Assembly: GCA_902362865.1 (NCBI GenBank)
Contig: CABIYE010000034.1
Location: 1-30,632 of the forward strand
From: Clostridiaceae bacterium
GTDB lineage: Bacteria; Bacillota; Clostridia; Lachnospirales; Lachnospiraceae
DNA length: 30,632 bases
Reading direction: 5' to 3'
The translations under genes were made by a program, and so were the position numbers. The notes below the pieces were generated by a model, which was given only the letters and a program-made list of their open reading frames with translations, did no database searches and was not told the DNA's origin. Below are positions 8,088-16,158 of this stretch, piece after piece (the first letter of the stretch is position 1; each line of letters starts with the position of its first letter).

Positions 8088-8420
8088 CTAAATATTCTCT
8101 CTCAAATTCACTTTTACATCTTTAATCAACCGGTTAATAATTTTAAGTTCCGTATTACTACAATCTTTCAACGACTCCATAATCTCACCCTGGAATATCA
8201 TTTCGGAATTATCAAGACTATCGCAAAGCAGCTGATCCGTCGTAACCTGCAGGGCATTGGCCGTTTTTACCAGAAAATCTACACTCAGTTTAGTTGTTCC
8301 ATTCTCCACATGACTGATATGCGGAATTGAATAATCAATCTCATAAGACAGGGTCTGCTGGGACATTCGCCGCTTCTTCCTTATTTCCTTAATTCTTAAG
8401 CCAAGTTTACAATAATCCAT
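8088..8420 (-). CDS. XRE-family DNA-binding regulator
   Basis: A 110-residue protein with an N-terminal Cro/CI helix-turn-helix (about 7-62; MSQQTLSYEIDYSIPHISHVENGTTKLS holds the two helices). A charged C-terminal helix of about 40 residues follows and could serve dimerisation. The start is ATG 8420, preceded by GGAGGTAG. It is the first gene of a two-gene unit with another XRE gene that follows without a single spacer base. The upstream region carries a dyad AAATCT-CATT-AGATTT at 8485-8500 and GGTATACC at 8447-8454, possible self-operators. The regulated genes are unknown. Confidence 0.88.
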   Translation of the reverse strand: MDYCKLGLRIKEIRKKRRMSQQTLSYEIDYSIPHISHVENGTTKLSVDFLVKTANALQVTTDQLLCDSLDNSEMIFQGEIMESLKDCSNTELKIINRLIKDVKVNLRENI

Positions 8421-8597
8421 AAAACTACCTCCAGCATTCGTAGGTCGGTATACCAGCTAATAATACACTACATTCATTTTAGTAAAATCTCATTAGATTT
8501 AACATGCATCACAAAGACACAATTATGTATAGAATTTAATTTTATGAATTATTTTTTCATCATTCACCAATAAAATAACAAATAGGTACAGGGCAAA

Positions 8598-8648
8598 TGT
8601 TAATTCAGGACGTAGTAAAATGTCATTTTACTACGTCCTGAATTAACA
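8598..8648. repeat. 51-bp near-perfect palindrome covering the ClC stop codon
   Basis: A perfect 25-bp inverted repeat (8598-8622 and 8624-8648) with a single central base at 8623. The right half encodes the last residues of the ClC protein and its TGA stop falls at the centre. It would form a very stable hairpin in mRNA and may act as terminator or 3' stabiliser, but there is no clear T-tract after it. The sequence between it and the XRE gene (8421-8597) is AT-rich and holds no gene. Confidence 0.85.
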
Positions 8649-10206
8649 CGCATTTACACAATTCTTCCATTTTGTCATGTACGCTCCCACTGTCCCGTTC
8701 ATCCGTCAGGGTGACAATCGTATCGCTTGCCATCAGCCTTGTCCTGCCGCGGGGTATGAGTTCTTCCCCTTCCCGCCGGATTGCAACCAGCAGGCAGTTC
8801 TGCGGCCATTCTACCTCGCTGATGGTTTTGCCTGCCAACCTGGAACCATGCATAATCACAAAATCTGCCAAAACCTTCTGACCGTGATTCTCCGGTACTG
8901 CCTCTCCTTGTTTCCTGAGAAGGCGTTCCAACAGGCTTTCATAAATCGGCTTCGACCTAAGAAGCGTCGCCGTGATATATGCCACAATCGATACCAGTGT
9001 CAGAGACAGCATCTGACTTACAGAACCTGTCATTTCAAAAATGAGAATAATTCCCGTAAGGGGCGCCCGTACAATCGCTGTAAAATATCCTGCCATAGAC
9101 AAAAGCACGATGTTATTCACATACATTGCATCCAGTCCGAAATATTTCACACTTATCAGACCAAACGCTCCTCCAATACAGCCGCCCAGCACCAGAAGCG
9201 GAAAGAAGATCCCGCCCGGCGCTCCTGACCCAAAGCAGACCGCCGAAAAAATGAATTTGCTAATTAAAATAATCAGTACCATATGCAGCATAACGCCTTC
9301 GCCGCCAGTCAGCCATTCTATAACAGAATGTCCGCTTCCTAAAATTTCCGGCATCGTGAATCCAAGAATTCCGGCACACGCAAAGGGTATCATTAACTTC
9401 GTCGTGGTATTTAAAAATTTTGCCCGGTTGTAAAGGGATTGCACTTTTAATGTAAACCAGTTATAAAAAGCTCCCAGGATTCCCAACACAAAACCCAGTA
9501 TCAGAAGCAATCCATAGTACTCTCTCGGCAGGGCATCTACAAGATCAAATGTAAAGACCGAATCCACTCCCATCACGGCCGATGCCAGAAAATCTGCCGT
9601 AACAGACGCTGACATAACAGAAATCAAAACTGACACTGAAAAATTCTTATGTACCTCTTCCAGTGAAAACATTACTCCCGCAAGGGGCGCCTGAAATGCA
9701 GCAGAAAGTCCCGCGCTTGCCCCACAGGTAAGAAGGAATCTCTCTTCTGTCTTACCTCTGTCAAGCCCTTTGGAAATACCCTTTCCTGCCATGGCTCCCA
9801 ACTGGATTGACGGGCCTTCCCGCCCCAGGGACATTCCTCCAAGAATACATAAAAATCCGCCCAGAAATTTTGCTGGAAGCACTTTCCACCATACCTGATC
9901 GATCTTTCCCGACATCTCACCTTCCAACTGCGGAATTCCGCTTCCGGATATGAGCGGTTCATAATCTACCAGTTTCCCGACCACAACTGCCAGAATCAGC
10001 AGAACACCAAACCACACCGCCATCCGTATCGGGGATTGTCCGATATACGCAAGAATTCTCTGCAGCCATTCCCCCGCATATTCGAGGAAAATACGATACA
10101 GAATCACCATAAGTCCCGCAATTCCACCCACTATAATCCCCTCGCCAATCAATACAACCTGAAATCTTTCCGCACGCTTAATCGTACTCGCTGTACTGTT
10201 CTTCAT
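8623..10206 (-). CDS. ClC-family chloride transporter with C-terminal RCK_C domain
   Basis: Integral membrane protein of about 527 residues with the ClC signature motifs: GSGIPQLEG (about 88-96), GREGPSIQLG with the gating glutamate at about 130, and GSGAPGGIFFPLLVLGG (about residue 330). The inner glutamate of exchangers is present in FSLEEVHKNFS (about 183-184), so it is more likely a Cl-/H+ antiporter than a channel. The last 80 residues form a TrkA-C/RCK_C regulatory domain (MHGSRLAGKTISEVEWPQNC...). I prefer ATG 10206 because GGGAG lies 11 bases upstream; an in-frame ATG at 10224 has no comparable site. It is transcribed alone, and its stop lies within a 51-bp palindrome. Confidence 0.92.
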   Translation of the reverse strand: MKNSTASTIKRAERFQVVLIGEGIIVGGIAGLMVILYRIFLEYAGEWLQRILAYIGQSPIRMAVWFGVLLILAVVVGKLVDYEPLISGSGIPQLEGEMSGKIDQVWWKVLPAKFLGGFLCILGGMSLGREGPSIQLGAMAGKGISKGLDRGKTEERFLLTCGASAGLSAAFQAPLAGVMFSLEEVHKNFSVSVLISVMSASVTADFLASAVMGVDSVFTFDLVDALPREYYGLLLILGFVLGILGAFYNWFTLKVQSLYNRAKFLNTTTKLMIPFACAGILGFTMPEILGSGHSVIEWLTGGEGVMLHMVLIILISKFIFSAVCFGSGAPGGIFFPLLVLGGCIGGAFGLISVKYFGLDAMYVNNIVLLSMAGYFTAIVRAPLTGIILIFEMTGSVSQMLSLTLVSIVAYITATLLRSKPIYESLLERLLRKQGEAVPENHGQKVLADFVIMHGSRLAGKTISEVEWPQNCLLVAIRREGEELIPRGRTRLMASDTIVTLTDERDSGSVHDKMEELCKCVLIQDVVK

Positions 10207-10342
10207 GTCAACAAATTCTCCCATCCTGAATTATTGGAGTTTCTCTTTTTGTCTGCTCCTTTATACCGTCCTATATTATAACAAAGAACCCGAAAGTTAA
10301 GCAATGGTAAAAAATAATTCCCGCCATTTAACCTCCATTCAA

Positions 10343-10370
10343 TTGTTTTTGAACTTCAAACAGCTATACT
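10343..10370 (+). promoter_or_regulatory. Probable promoter of the short XRE gene
   Basis: TTGTTT at 10343-10348 and TATACT at 10365-10370 are 16 bp apart, 45 bases before the start codon. The -35 box is imperfect. Confidence 0.5.
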
Positions 10371-10414
10371 ATATATAGGAGCATTCCAAAAAATTATGAA
10401 GGAGATAATCAGGC

Positions 10415-10696
10415 ATGGCAATCGGAGATATCATCAGAAAATATAGAAAAAACAAAGGAATGACTCAGGAGGAAATGGCCGCTTGTCTTGGCGTAACTAC
10501 CCCTGCTGTCAATAAATGGGAAAAAGGTAATACGCTGCCGGATATCACTTTGCTTGTACCCATTGCACGGCTGCTTGGTATTACCACAGACGAACTATTA
10601 TCCTTTAAGATTGAATTAGCAGATGAAGAAATTAATCAATATCTATCGAATGTACAAAAAGACCTAGAGAATAAGATCTTCCATATATGGCGCTGA
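10415..10696 (+). CDS. XRE-family regulator, probably C-terminally truncated
   Basis: Ninety-three residues. The first 65 are a good Cro/CI helix-turn-helix (MTQEEMAACLGVTTPAVNKWEKGNTLPDITLLVPIARLLGITTDELL). The start ATG has GGAG 10 bases upstream and a promoter-like pair before that. Relatives with this N-terminus in Clostridia usually carry a long helical C-terminal domain after the EEIN segment. Here the frame ends 20 residues later in ENKIFHIWR. I see no continuation of that domain in the other frames of 10697-10972. So this is either a naturally short repressor or a stub left by deletion. Confidence 0.7.
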   Translation: MAIGDIIRKYRKNKGMTQEEMAACLGVTTPAVNKWEKGNTLPDITLLVPIARLLGITTDELLSFKIELADEEINQYLSNVQKDLENKIFHIWR

Positions 10697-10972
10697 AAGC
10701 TGCCGTGATGGTAAATCTTATTCATATTTCTCCATAAAGCTGAGACGGTCCAAAGGTATCAGAATCAAGCCCTGTCATGCATCTTCTAAAAAAACAATTA
10801 CTGCTTCTTTTAGAAGTGCGTGCTGATACAGAAGTTTGTAAAACTCTTTCCAGCATTGACAAAATAAGTTATCTGGTATTCATCCTGGAACTCCCTTTAA
10901 TAGATGGCAAATTTCCCCGTTTTATGATATACTTCATGCTAAGAAAACTATCAAAAACGGAATATACCAAAG
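10697..10972. other. Non-coding gap, possible remains of the truncated XRE gene
   Basis: No supported gene. One open frame (10777-11007, +) has no ribosome binding site and overlaps the start of the next gene, so I do not accept it. An inverted repeat CTTCTAAAA (10783-10791) / TTTTAGAAG (10808-10816) is visible, with a 16-base loop. Confidence 0.4.
10925..10933 (+). promoter_or_regulatory. Possible extended -10 promoter of the CapA-like gene
   Basis: TATGATATACT contains TGA-TATACT (-10 box 10928-10933), an extended -10, 55 bases before the chosen start. The -35 region is poor, so this is tentative. Confidence 0.4.
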
Positions 10973-10987
10973 ATGAGGGAGGCAGAC

Positions 10988-12346
10988 ATGAACCAGCAGA
11001 CAGATGATGAAAGAAGAGAACGTGAGAGAATCAGAAGGAGGCGCGCCGCACGCAGGCGTCAGATTGTTCTTCGCAGGAGGCTGATGCTTGCAGGCGCCAC
11101 ACTGCTGATGGTGATTATATTAGGCGGGGTTATCCGGAACGCCCTGGCAGATTCATCCAAAAATGAGTCCAAAAGTGAAAGTGCAAAGAAGGTTACCATA
11201 GACCCGGAAGAGCAGGAGTCTTCTAAGGAGGTGGAAGAATCCACTGCCACCTTATTCACTGCCGGAGACATTATTATGCATAAGCCGTTCCTGACCTCTC
11301 CTGCCTACTACAAAGAGGATGGAACCTATGATTATAATCCCATTTTTACATACGTAAAGAGTTATCTGGAATCCGCTGACTTTGCCGTCACCACACTGGA
11401 ATGCGCGCTGACAGACGGAGATTACAGCGGCTACCCTACTTTCCACTCCCCGGATGCAATCGCAGAAGCTCTGGCGGCAAATGGCGTGGATATGTGCCTG
11501 CTTGCCAACAACCACATTTATGACAATGGAGATGAGGGTCTGCAGCGAACTATGGATGTGATGACGCAGAATTCTCTTCTTTACGCCGGAACCCGCAAGA
11601 CTACCTCTGATAAAACTTACACGATCCAGGATATCGGCGGCATTAAAGTTGGCTTTTTCAACTATGTATTCGAGACAGAAGAAGTGAACGGACAGAAAAC
11701 CATTAACGGCATCGCAGTCACCGATGAAAGCGCACCCTTAATCAACAGCTTCCAATCCAATGATTTGGAATCCTTTTACCGGGAAATCGAAACCGGCCTG
11801 GAAGAAATGGAAGCGGAAGGCGTGGAATTTACGGTAGCCTATATGCACTGGGGGATTGAGTACCAGACAGAAGAGTCTGAAGAACAGGATGCCATGGCTC
11901 AGCGGCTCTGTGACATGGGTATTGACGCCCTGATCGGCAGCCACCCGCATGTCATCCAACCGGTAGACCTGCTGGAAAGCGCTGATGGAAATCATCAGAT
12001 GTTATGTGCCTATGCAATCGGAAATCACCTTTCCAACCAGCGTACCGAATATATGGACGGACTTGCCTACGGGCATACAGAAGACGGACTCATGCTCTCC
12101 CTGACACTCCACCGGGATAAGGAAGGACAGGTATCTATCGAAAAAGCAGATTTCATCCCCACCTGGGTATCGCTCACCAACAATAATGGAGCTGAATACT
12201 ATATCCTTCCGCTAAATGAACCGGACAAGCTGGAAGAGATGACCGGACTTAGTGTTGCCGCAGATGCTCAGGAATCTCTGGCTAGAACCAACGCCATTAT
12301 CGGCGAAGGCGTTAATAAAGTACAGCAGGCGCTGCCCCTGAAATAG
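10988..12346 (+). CDS. CapA-family (poly-gamma-glutamate capsule type) surface protein
   Basis: The 452-residue protein has a very basic cytoplasmic head (Arg-rich to about residue 31) and one membrane anchor (about 33-50, MLAGATLLMVIILGGV). A Ser/Lys/Glu linker and a CapA/PGA_cap domain with the metallophosphoesterase-like fold follow. Conserved blocks are FTAGDIIMHKPF, FAVTTLECALTDG, LLANNHIYDNGDEG, YMHWGIEYQ and IGSHPHVIQPVD, which supply the Asp, Asn and His metal ligands. The start is ATG 10988 with GGGAGG 5 bases upstream; the in-frame ATG 10973 overlaps that site. No capB/capC genes are near, so a poly-gamma-glutamate role is not supported by context. A stand-alone cell-envelope hydrolase is an alternative. 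Confidence 0.88.
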   Translation: MNQQTDDERRERERIRRRRAARRRQIVLRRRLMLAGATLLMVIILGGVIRNALADSSKNESKSESAKKVTIDPEEQESSKEVEESTATLFTAGDIIMHKPFLTSPAYYKEDGTYDYNPIFTYVKSYLESADFAVTTLECALTDGDYSGYPTFHSPDAIAEALAANGVDMCLLANNHIYDNGDEGLQRTMDVMTQNSLLYAGTRKTTSDKTYTIQDIGGIKVGFFNYVFETEEVNGQKTINGIAVTDESAPLINSFQSNDLESFYREIETGLEEMEAEGVEFTVAYMHWGIEYQTEESEEQDAMAQRLCDMGIDALIGSHPHVIQPVDLLESADGNHQMLCAYAIGNHLSNQRTEYMDGLAYGHTEDGLMLSLTLHRDKEGQVSIEKADFIPTWVSLTNNNGAEYYILPLNEPDKLEEMTGLSVAADAQESLARTNAIIGEGVNKVQQALPLK

Positions 12347-12377
12347 GGGTAGCGATGCATACCAAGGCACAATCTTT

Positions 12378-14174
12378 TTATTCATCCGACTCCGGCTTAC
12401 AACCAATATAGATACCGCAGAATGCCGGAATATCTATCTCAAGTCTATTTCCTTCTATTATCCACGTTTCCTTCTCCTTCACGCTTCCTCCGTAACATTC
12501 TTCTTCACTATTTAAAACAACCTGGTATGTACCATCCGGAACCTCCAAAGAAAATTTTCCCTGTGTTTTATCCGAAAAATTAAACACAGCTATCATCATC
12601 TGTCCGCCGCCTTTTCTTGAAAAAGCATAAATACATTTCTCTTCCTGATGGCAGTCAAGCCACTGGAAGCCTTCCGTCTGATAATCCTTCTCCCACAGGG
12701 CAGGCGTACACAAATACAGATGATTTAAATCCTTCATGAAATGATGAAATGCATCGTGGATCGGATATTGAAGCAAATCCCAATCCATCTGGCGCTTCTC
12801 ATCCCATTCCCGCATATGGCCGAATTCATTTCCCATAAAATTCAATTTCTTGCCCGGATGCGCATACATATACATATAAAATGCTCTTGCCTGGGGAAAT
12901 TTCTTGTCATATTCTCCATTCATCTTCTGCAGAATCGTTGCCTTTCCATGTACCACCTCATCATGGGATAAAGGCAGCAGGTAATTTGCATCATAATAGT
13001 ACATCATGGAAAATGTCAGTTTGTGATATTCTTCTGTCCGGTATTCCGGCGCCGAACGGAAATAATTCAACGTATCATTCATCCAGCCCATATCCCATTT
13101 ATAATCAAATCCAAGACCGCCTTCCCCTGCATCCTTCGTCACGCCCGGATAGGAAGTAGAATCCTCCGCTGCAAGAAGGATACCCGGATACCGCTCCTTC
13201 AATCCCCGGTTCATATATTGCAGAAATTCCACTGCATTCCGGTTCACACCCCGGGCAGGCTCCCCCTGCCAATAAATAATCCGGCTGATAGCGTCCATTC
13301 TAAGCCCGTCAATATGGTATTCCTCCATCCAATAAGCAGCACAAGACTGCAGGAAACTTCGCACTTCCCCTCTGGAATGCATGAAATTCTTGCTTCCCCA
13401 TTCGCTGTCCCCCACATCCCGATGCGGATATTCATACAGCGGCGTGCCGTCATAATTTGCCAGCCCATATCCATCCACCGCAAAATGTACCGGGACAAAA
13501 TCCAGAATCACCCCAATACCATTCTGATGAAACTTATCCACCATCTCTTTTGCTTCCAGCGCCGTCCCATAGCGGGAAGTAGGGCTGAAAAACCCGGTGT
13601 TCTGGTATCCCCAGGATTCATCGCAGGGATGCTCGCTAAGGGGCATGAATTCCACATAATTATATCCATATTCCTTCAGATAAGGAATCAGGATATCCGC
13701 CAGTTCCTGATATCGGTACCAGCCATTTTCTTCTTCCGGGTTCTTCTTCCAGGAACCCGCATGCACTTCATAAATATTCAATGGCTTCTCCTTGCAGTCA
13801 CAGCGTTTTTCCATCCATTCTCTGTCTGCAAACGCATACCCGCTCAAATCCCGGATTATGGACGCACTGGCGGGTCTGAGCTCCATCCCATAGCCGTAAG
13901 GGTCGCAGTGGTCTGTCCACGAACCGTCCCTTGTATAAATCCTATACTTATACATCATCCCCGGCTTAGCATCCGCGATTCTGCATTCCCAGAAATTCCG
14001 GTCATGAATCCGATACATCTCCGTGCCGTTCCATCCATTAAATTCCCCAATCACTTCAATCCTCACTGCTGCCGGGGCAAATGTACGAAACACGGCGCCG
14101 CCTCCCTCTATCCGACATCCAAGGAAATGATGTGCGTCAAATATTTTCCCTGTGTAAAACCCGTACATATCCAT
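12378..14174 (-). CDS. glgB: 1,4-alpha-glucan (glycogen) branching enzyme
   Basis: A 598-residue GH13 enzyme that cuts alpha-1,4 glucan chains and rejoins them as alpha-1,6 branches. It has an N-terminal CBM48 domain (about 15-105; FRTFAPAAVRIEVIGEFNGWNG), the catalytic barrel and a C-terminal all-beta domain. The four GH13 regions are intact: DFVPVHF (Asp225), GLRMDAIS (nucleophile Asp294), LLAAEDS (Glu337) and PLSHDEVVHGK (Asp405). It lacks the extra N-terminal module of longer bacterial enzymes. ATG 14174 has GGAGGAAG upstream; the ATG at 14195 lies before that site. No other glycogen genes are visible beside it. It is divergent from a TetR gene that may control it. Confidence 0.94.
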   Translation of the reverse strand: MDMYGFYTGKIFDAHHFLGCRIEGGGAVFRTFAPAAVRIEVIGEFNGWNGTEMYRIHDRNFWECRIADAKPGMMYKYRIYTRDGSWTDHCDPYGYGMELRPASASIIRDLSGYAFADREWMEKRCDCKEKPLNIYEVHAGSWKKNPEEENGWYRYQELADILIPYLKEYGYNYVEFMPLSEHPCDESWGYQNTGFFSPTSRYGTALEAKEMVDKFHQNGIGVILDFVPVHFAVDGYGLANYDGTPLYEYPHRDVGDSEWGSKNFMHSRGEVRSFLQSCAAYWMEEYHIDGLRMDAISRIIYWQGEPARGVNRNAVEFLQYMNRGLKERYPGILLAAEDSTSYPGVTKDAGEGGLGFDYKWDMGWMNDTLNYFRSAPEYRTEEYHKLTFSMMYYYDANYLLPLSHDEVVHGKATILQKMNGEYDKKFPQARAFYMYMYAHPGKKLNFMGNEFGHMREWDEKRQMDWDLLQYPIHDAFHHFMKDLNHLYLCTPALWEKDYQTEGFQWLDCHQEEKCIYAFSRKGGGQMMIAVFNFSDKTQGKFSLEVPDGTYQVVLNSEEECYGGSVKEKETWIIEGNRLEIDIPAFCGIYIGCKPESDE

Positions 14175-14243
14175 ACTATCTTCCTCCGTATCCACAGCGG
14201 TAAAACCGCTCTGCTTATTATTTTTTTAATGGCATTCGCTTAA

Positions 14244-14272
14244 TTGACTGCCGTCGTTTTTCTTGCTATACT
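14244..14272 (+). promoter_or_regulatory. Sigma-A promoter of the TetR gene
   Basis: TTGACT (14244-14249) and TATACT (14267-14272) are exactly 17 bp apart, with TGC before the -10 box. It leaves an 87-base leader before the tetR start, in which two dyads lie. Confidence 0.75.
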
Positions 14273-14328
14273 GATTTTACCGAAAATCAAAGTTACGTAC
14301 CATCATCAATTTTACACATCCGTAAAAT
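14272..14328. promoter_or_regulatory. Two dyads in the glgB-tetR intergenic region, candidate operators
   Basis: TGATTTT-ACCG-AAAATCA (14272-14289) overlaps the transcription start expected for tetR. ATTTTAC-ACATCC-GTAAAAT (14309-14328) lies 38 bases before its start codon. Both are AT-rich inverted repeats of the sort bound by TetR dimers. They could serve autorepression and control of the divergent glgB. Assignment to this regulator is inference. Confidence 0.5.
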
Positions 14329-14366
14329 AATTGACGGATTGAAAAAATAGTCAAAAAGGAGACATT

Positions 14367-14894
14367 ATGGACCTGCGCGTAAAACGTACCCGTATCAATA
14401 TTACCAATGCTTTTATTGAATTGCGCTCAAGAAAGCCGATTGAAAAAATCACGATAAAAGAACTGTCAGAGCTTGCATTTATTAATAAAGCAACCTTCTA
14501 TCAGCATTACAAAGACATTTATGATTTATCCGAGACGCTGGAAACCGAGCTGATTAATAACATCGTACGCTCCATTCCTCATCTGGACACCCTAAGTGAC
14601 AATCCCGGGCGCGCCACCTTAGAGCTCACGGAGGCAATGCTGTCGCAGACCACACTGCTTCATACCCTATTTTCCGGAAGCCGTCAGGAAATTATGATTA
14701 CCCGGCTGGAAGATACCATCCGGAAATTCGTGTTTCAAAAACATCCGGAATATGAAAAGAACCTTGAAAAAGAAATATTACTTACATTCCTTATCCAGGG
14801 TTCTTTCCATGCATTTTTAAAACACAGCGGTGACGATGCCGACTCCGCCGTGAAGATTATCGCCGGATTTGCCGAGAAGCTCCAGCTCCAATAG
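14367..14894 (+). CDS. TetR/AcrR-family transcriptional regulator
   Basis: The 175-residue protein has an N-terminal TetR helix-turn-helix (about 5-55; ITIKELSELAFINKATFYQHYKDIYDLSE). A helical C-terminal ligand domain follows, whose sequence I do not recognise. The start ATG is preceded by AGGAGA at good distance and by a 17-bp-spaced promoter. It is divergent from glgB and ends 20 bases from the end of the convergent fucO gene. The two dyads upstream suggest autoregulation. Its ligand and targets are unknown. Confidence 0.88.
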   Translation: MDLRVKRTRINITNAFIELRSRKPIEKITIKELSELAFINKATFYQHYKDIYDLSETLETELINNIVRSIPHLDTLSDNPGRATLELTEAMLSQTTLLHTLFSGSRQEIMITRLEDTIRKFVFQKHPEYEKNLEKEILLTFLIQGSFHAFLKHSGDDADSAVKIIAGFAEKLQLQ

Positions 14895-14914
14895 CTCCTC
14901 TGAAATCATCTCAT

Positions 14915-16060
14915 TTACATCAATTTTCTGAACAGTTCCTTCAGATCTTCTACATTAGTATCCTTCGGATTGCCCGGGCAGCATGCGTCTGCATATGCAG
15001 ATTCTGCAAGGAACTGCAGGTCTTCTTCTTTGATTGCTTCAAGCTTGGCCGGGATTCCTACATCAATAGAGAGCTGCTGTACTGCATCTACAGCCGCTTT
15101 TCTGTATTCTTCTACTGACATCTCATCTACGCCCTTTACACCCATTGCTCTTGCGATTTCCCGGTACTTCTCTCCGGTACATTCTGCATTGTATTCCATT
15201 ACGATTGGAAGCATCATTGCACATGCCACACCGTGCGGCGTGTCATATACTGCCCCAAGCGTATGCGCCATGGAATGAGCGATTCCCAATCCTACGTTAG
15301 AAAAGCCCATACCTGCAATATACTGTCCAAGAGCCATGCCTTCGCGGCCTTCCTTCTCATTTGCCACAGCCCCTCTTAAAGACTTTCCGATAATCTCGAT
15401 TGCTTTAAGATGGAACATGTCTGTCATCTCCCACGCTGCTTTCGTTGTATAGCCTTCAATTGCGTGTGTCAAAGCGTCCATACCAGTAGAAGCTGTCAGC
15501 CCCTTCGGCATAGAAGACATCATATCAGAATCTACAACAGCAATAACCGGCATATCGTGCGGGTCAACACATACAAATTTTCTCTTCTTTTCCACGTCCG
15601 TAATGACATAGTTAATCGTAACCTCTGCAGCCGTTCCTGCTGTCGTAGGCACCGCAATAATCGGTACACATGGATTCTTTGTAGGCGCTGTACCCTCCAG
15701 GCTTCTTACATCCTCAAATTCCGGATTGGCAATAATAATTCCCACAGCCTTTGCCGTATCCATAGAAGAACCGCCGCCGATAGCGATAATATAATCTGCC
15801 TCTGCCTTTTTAAAAGCAGCAACTCCATTCTGTACATTCTGGATGGTAGGATTTGCCTTAATGTCAGAATAAACTTCATATGCCAGCCCCGCTTCATCCA
15901 GCACATCCGTAACCTTCGCCGTTACTCCGAATTTAATCAGATCCGGGTCTGAACATACAAACGCTTTCTTAAATGCTCTTGCTTTTGCTTCTGCCGCAAT
16001 TTCTTTGATTGCTCCCGCTCCATGATAGGAGGTTTCGTTTAACATAATTCTGTTTGCCAT
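14915..16060 (-). CDS. fucO: Iron-dependent lactaldehyde reductase (1,2-propanediol oxidoreductase)
   Basis: A 381-residue group III (Fe2+) alcohol dehydrogenase that closely follows E. coli FucO over its whole length (MANRIMLNET..., FADVRSLEG-like EFEDVRSLEG, PTTAGTAAEVTINYVITD, RKFVCVDPHD). It reduces lactaldehyde to 1,2-propanediol with NADH at the end of fucose or rhamnose fermentation. The nucleotide-binding GGGSSMDTAK and all four metal ligands are present: Asp195, His199, His262 and His276. I start at ATG 16060, 9 bases after AGGAG and matching the FucO N-terminus; an ATG two codons earlier is too close. No fucose or rhamnose genes are in the window. A TetR regulator of DhaS type lies just upstream on the same strand. 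Confidence 0.92.
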   Translation of the reverse strand: MANRIMLNETSYHGAGAIKEIAAEAKARAFKKAFVCSDPDLIKFGVTAKVTDVLDEAGLAYEVYSDIKANPTIQNVQNGVAAFKKAEADYIIAIGGGSSMDTAKAVGIIIANPEFEDVRSLEGTAPTKNPCVPIIAVPTTAGTAAEVTINYVITDVEKKRKFVCVDPHDMPVIAVVDSDMMSSMPKGLTASTGMDALTHAIEGYTTKAAWEMTDMFHLKAIEIIGKSLRGAVANEKEGREGMALGQYIAGMGFSNVGLGIAHSMAHTLGAVYDTPHGVACAMMLPIVMEYNAECTGEKYREIARAMGVKGVDEMSVEEYRKAAVDAVQQLSIDVGIPAKLEAIKEEDLQFLAESAYADACCPGNPKDTNVEDLKELFRKLM

Positions 16061-16158
16061 CTTCATTCTCTCCTTTTCTTTGGCATTAACATTTTACTTG
16101 TCTTTATTTTAACAATTCCGTCTCCAAATAAAAAGTTACAAAATGGCAAATGTGTCAC

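Noticed and set aside
10777..11007. 76-codon open frame before the CapA-like gene
   Set aside because: It has no ribosome site, covers the probable promoter and the start of the next gene, and resembles nothing I know.
12347..12377. Terminator between capA-like and glgB genes
   Set aside because: There is only a 4-bp stem GGTA/TACC before a TTTTT run; too weak to call.
13023..14243. Long plus-strand open frame (406 codons) opposite glgB
   Set aside because: It lies wholly antisense to an enzyme with all catalytic motifs, has no ribosome site, and its translation is rich in His, Ile, Pro and Arg without any domain.
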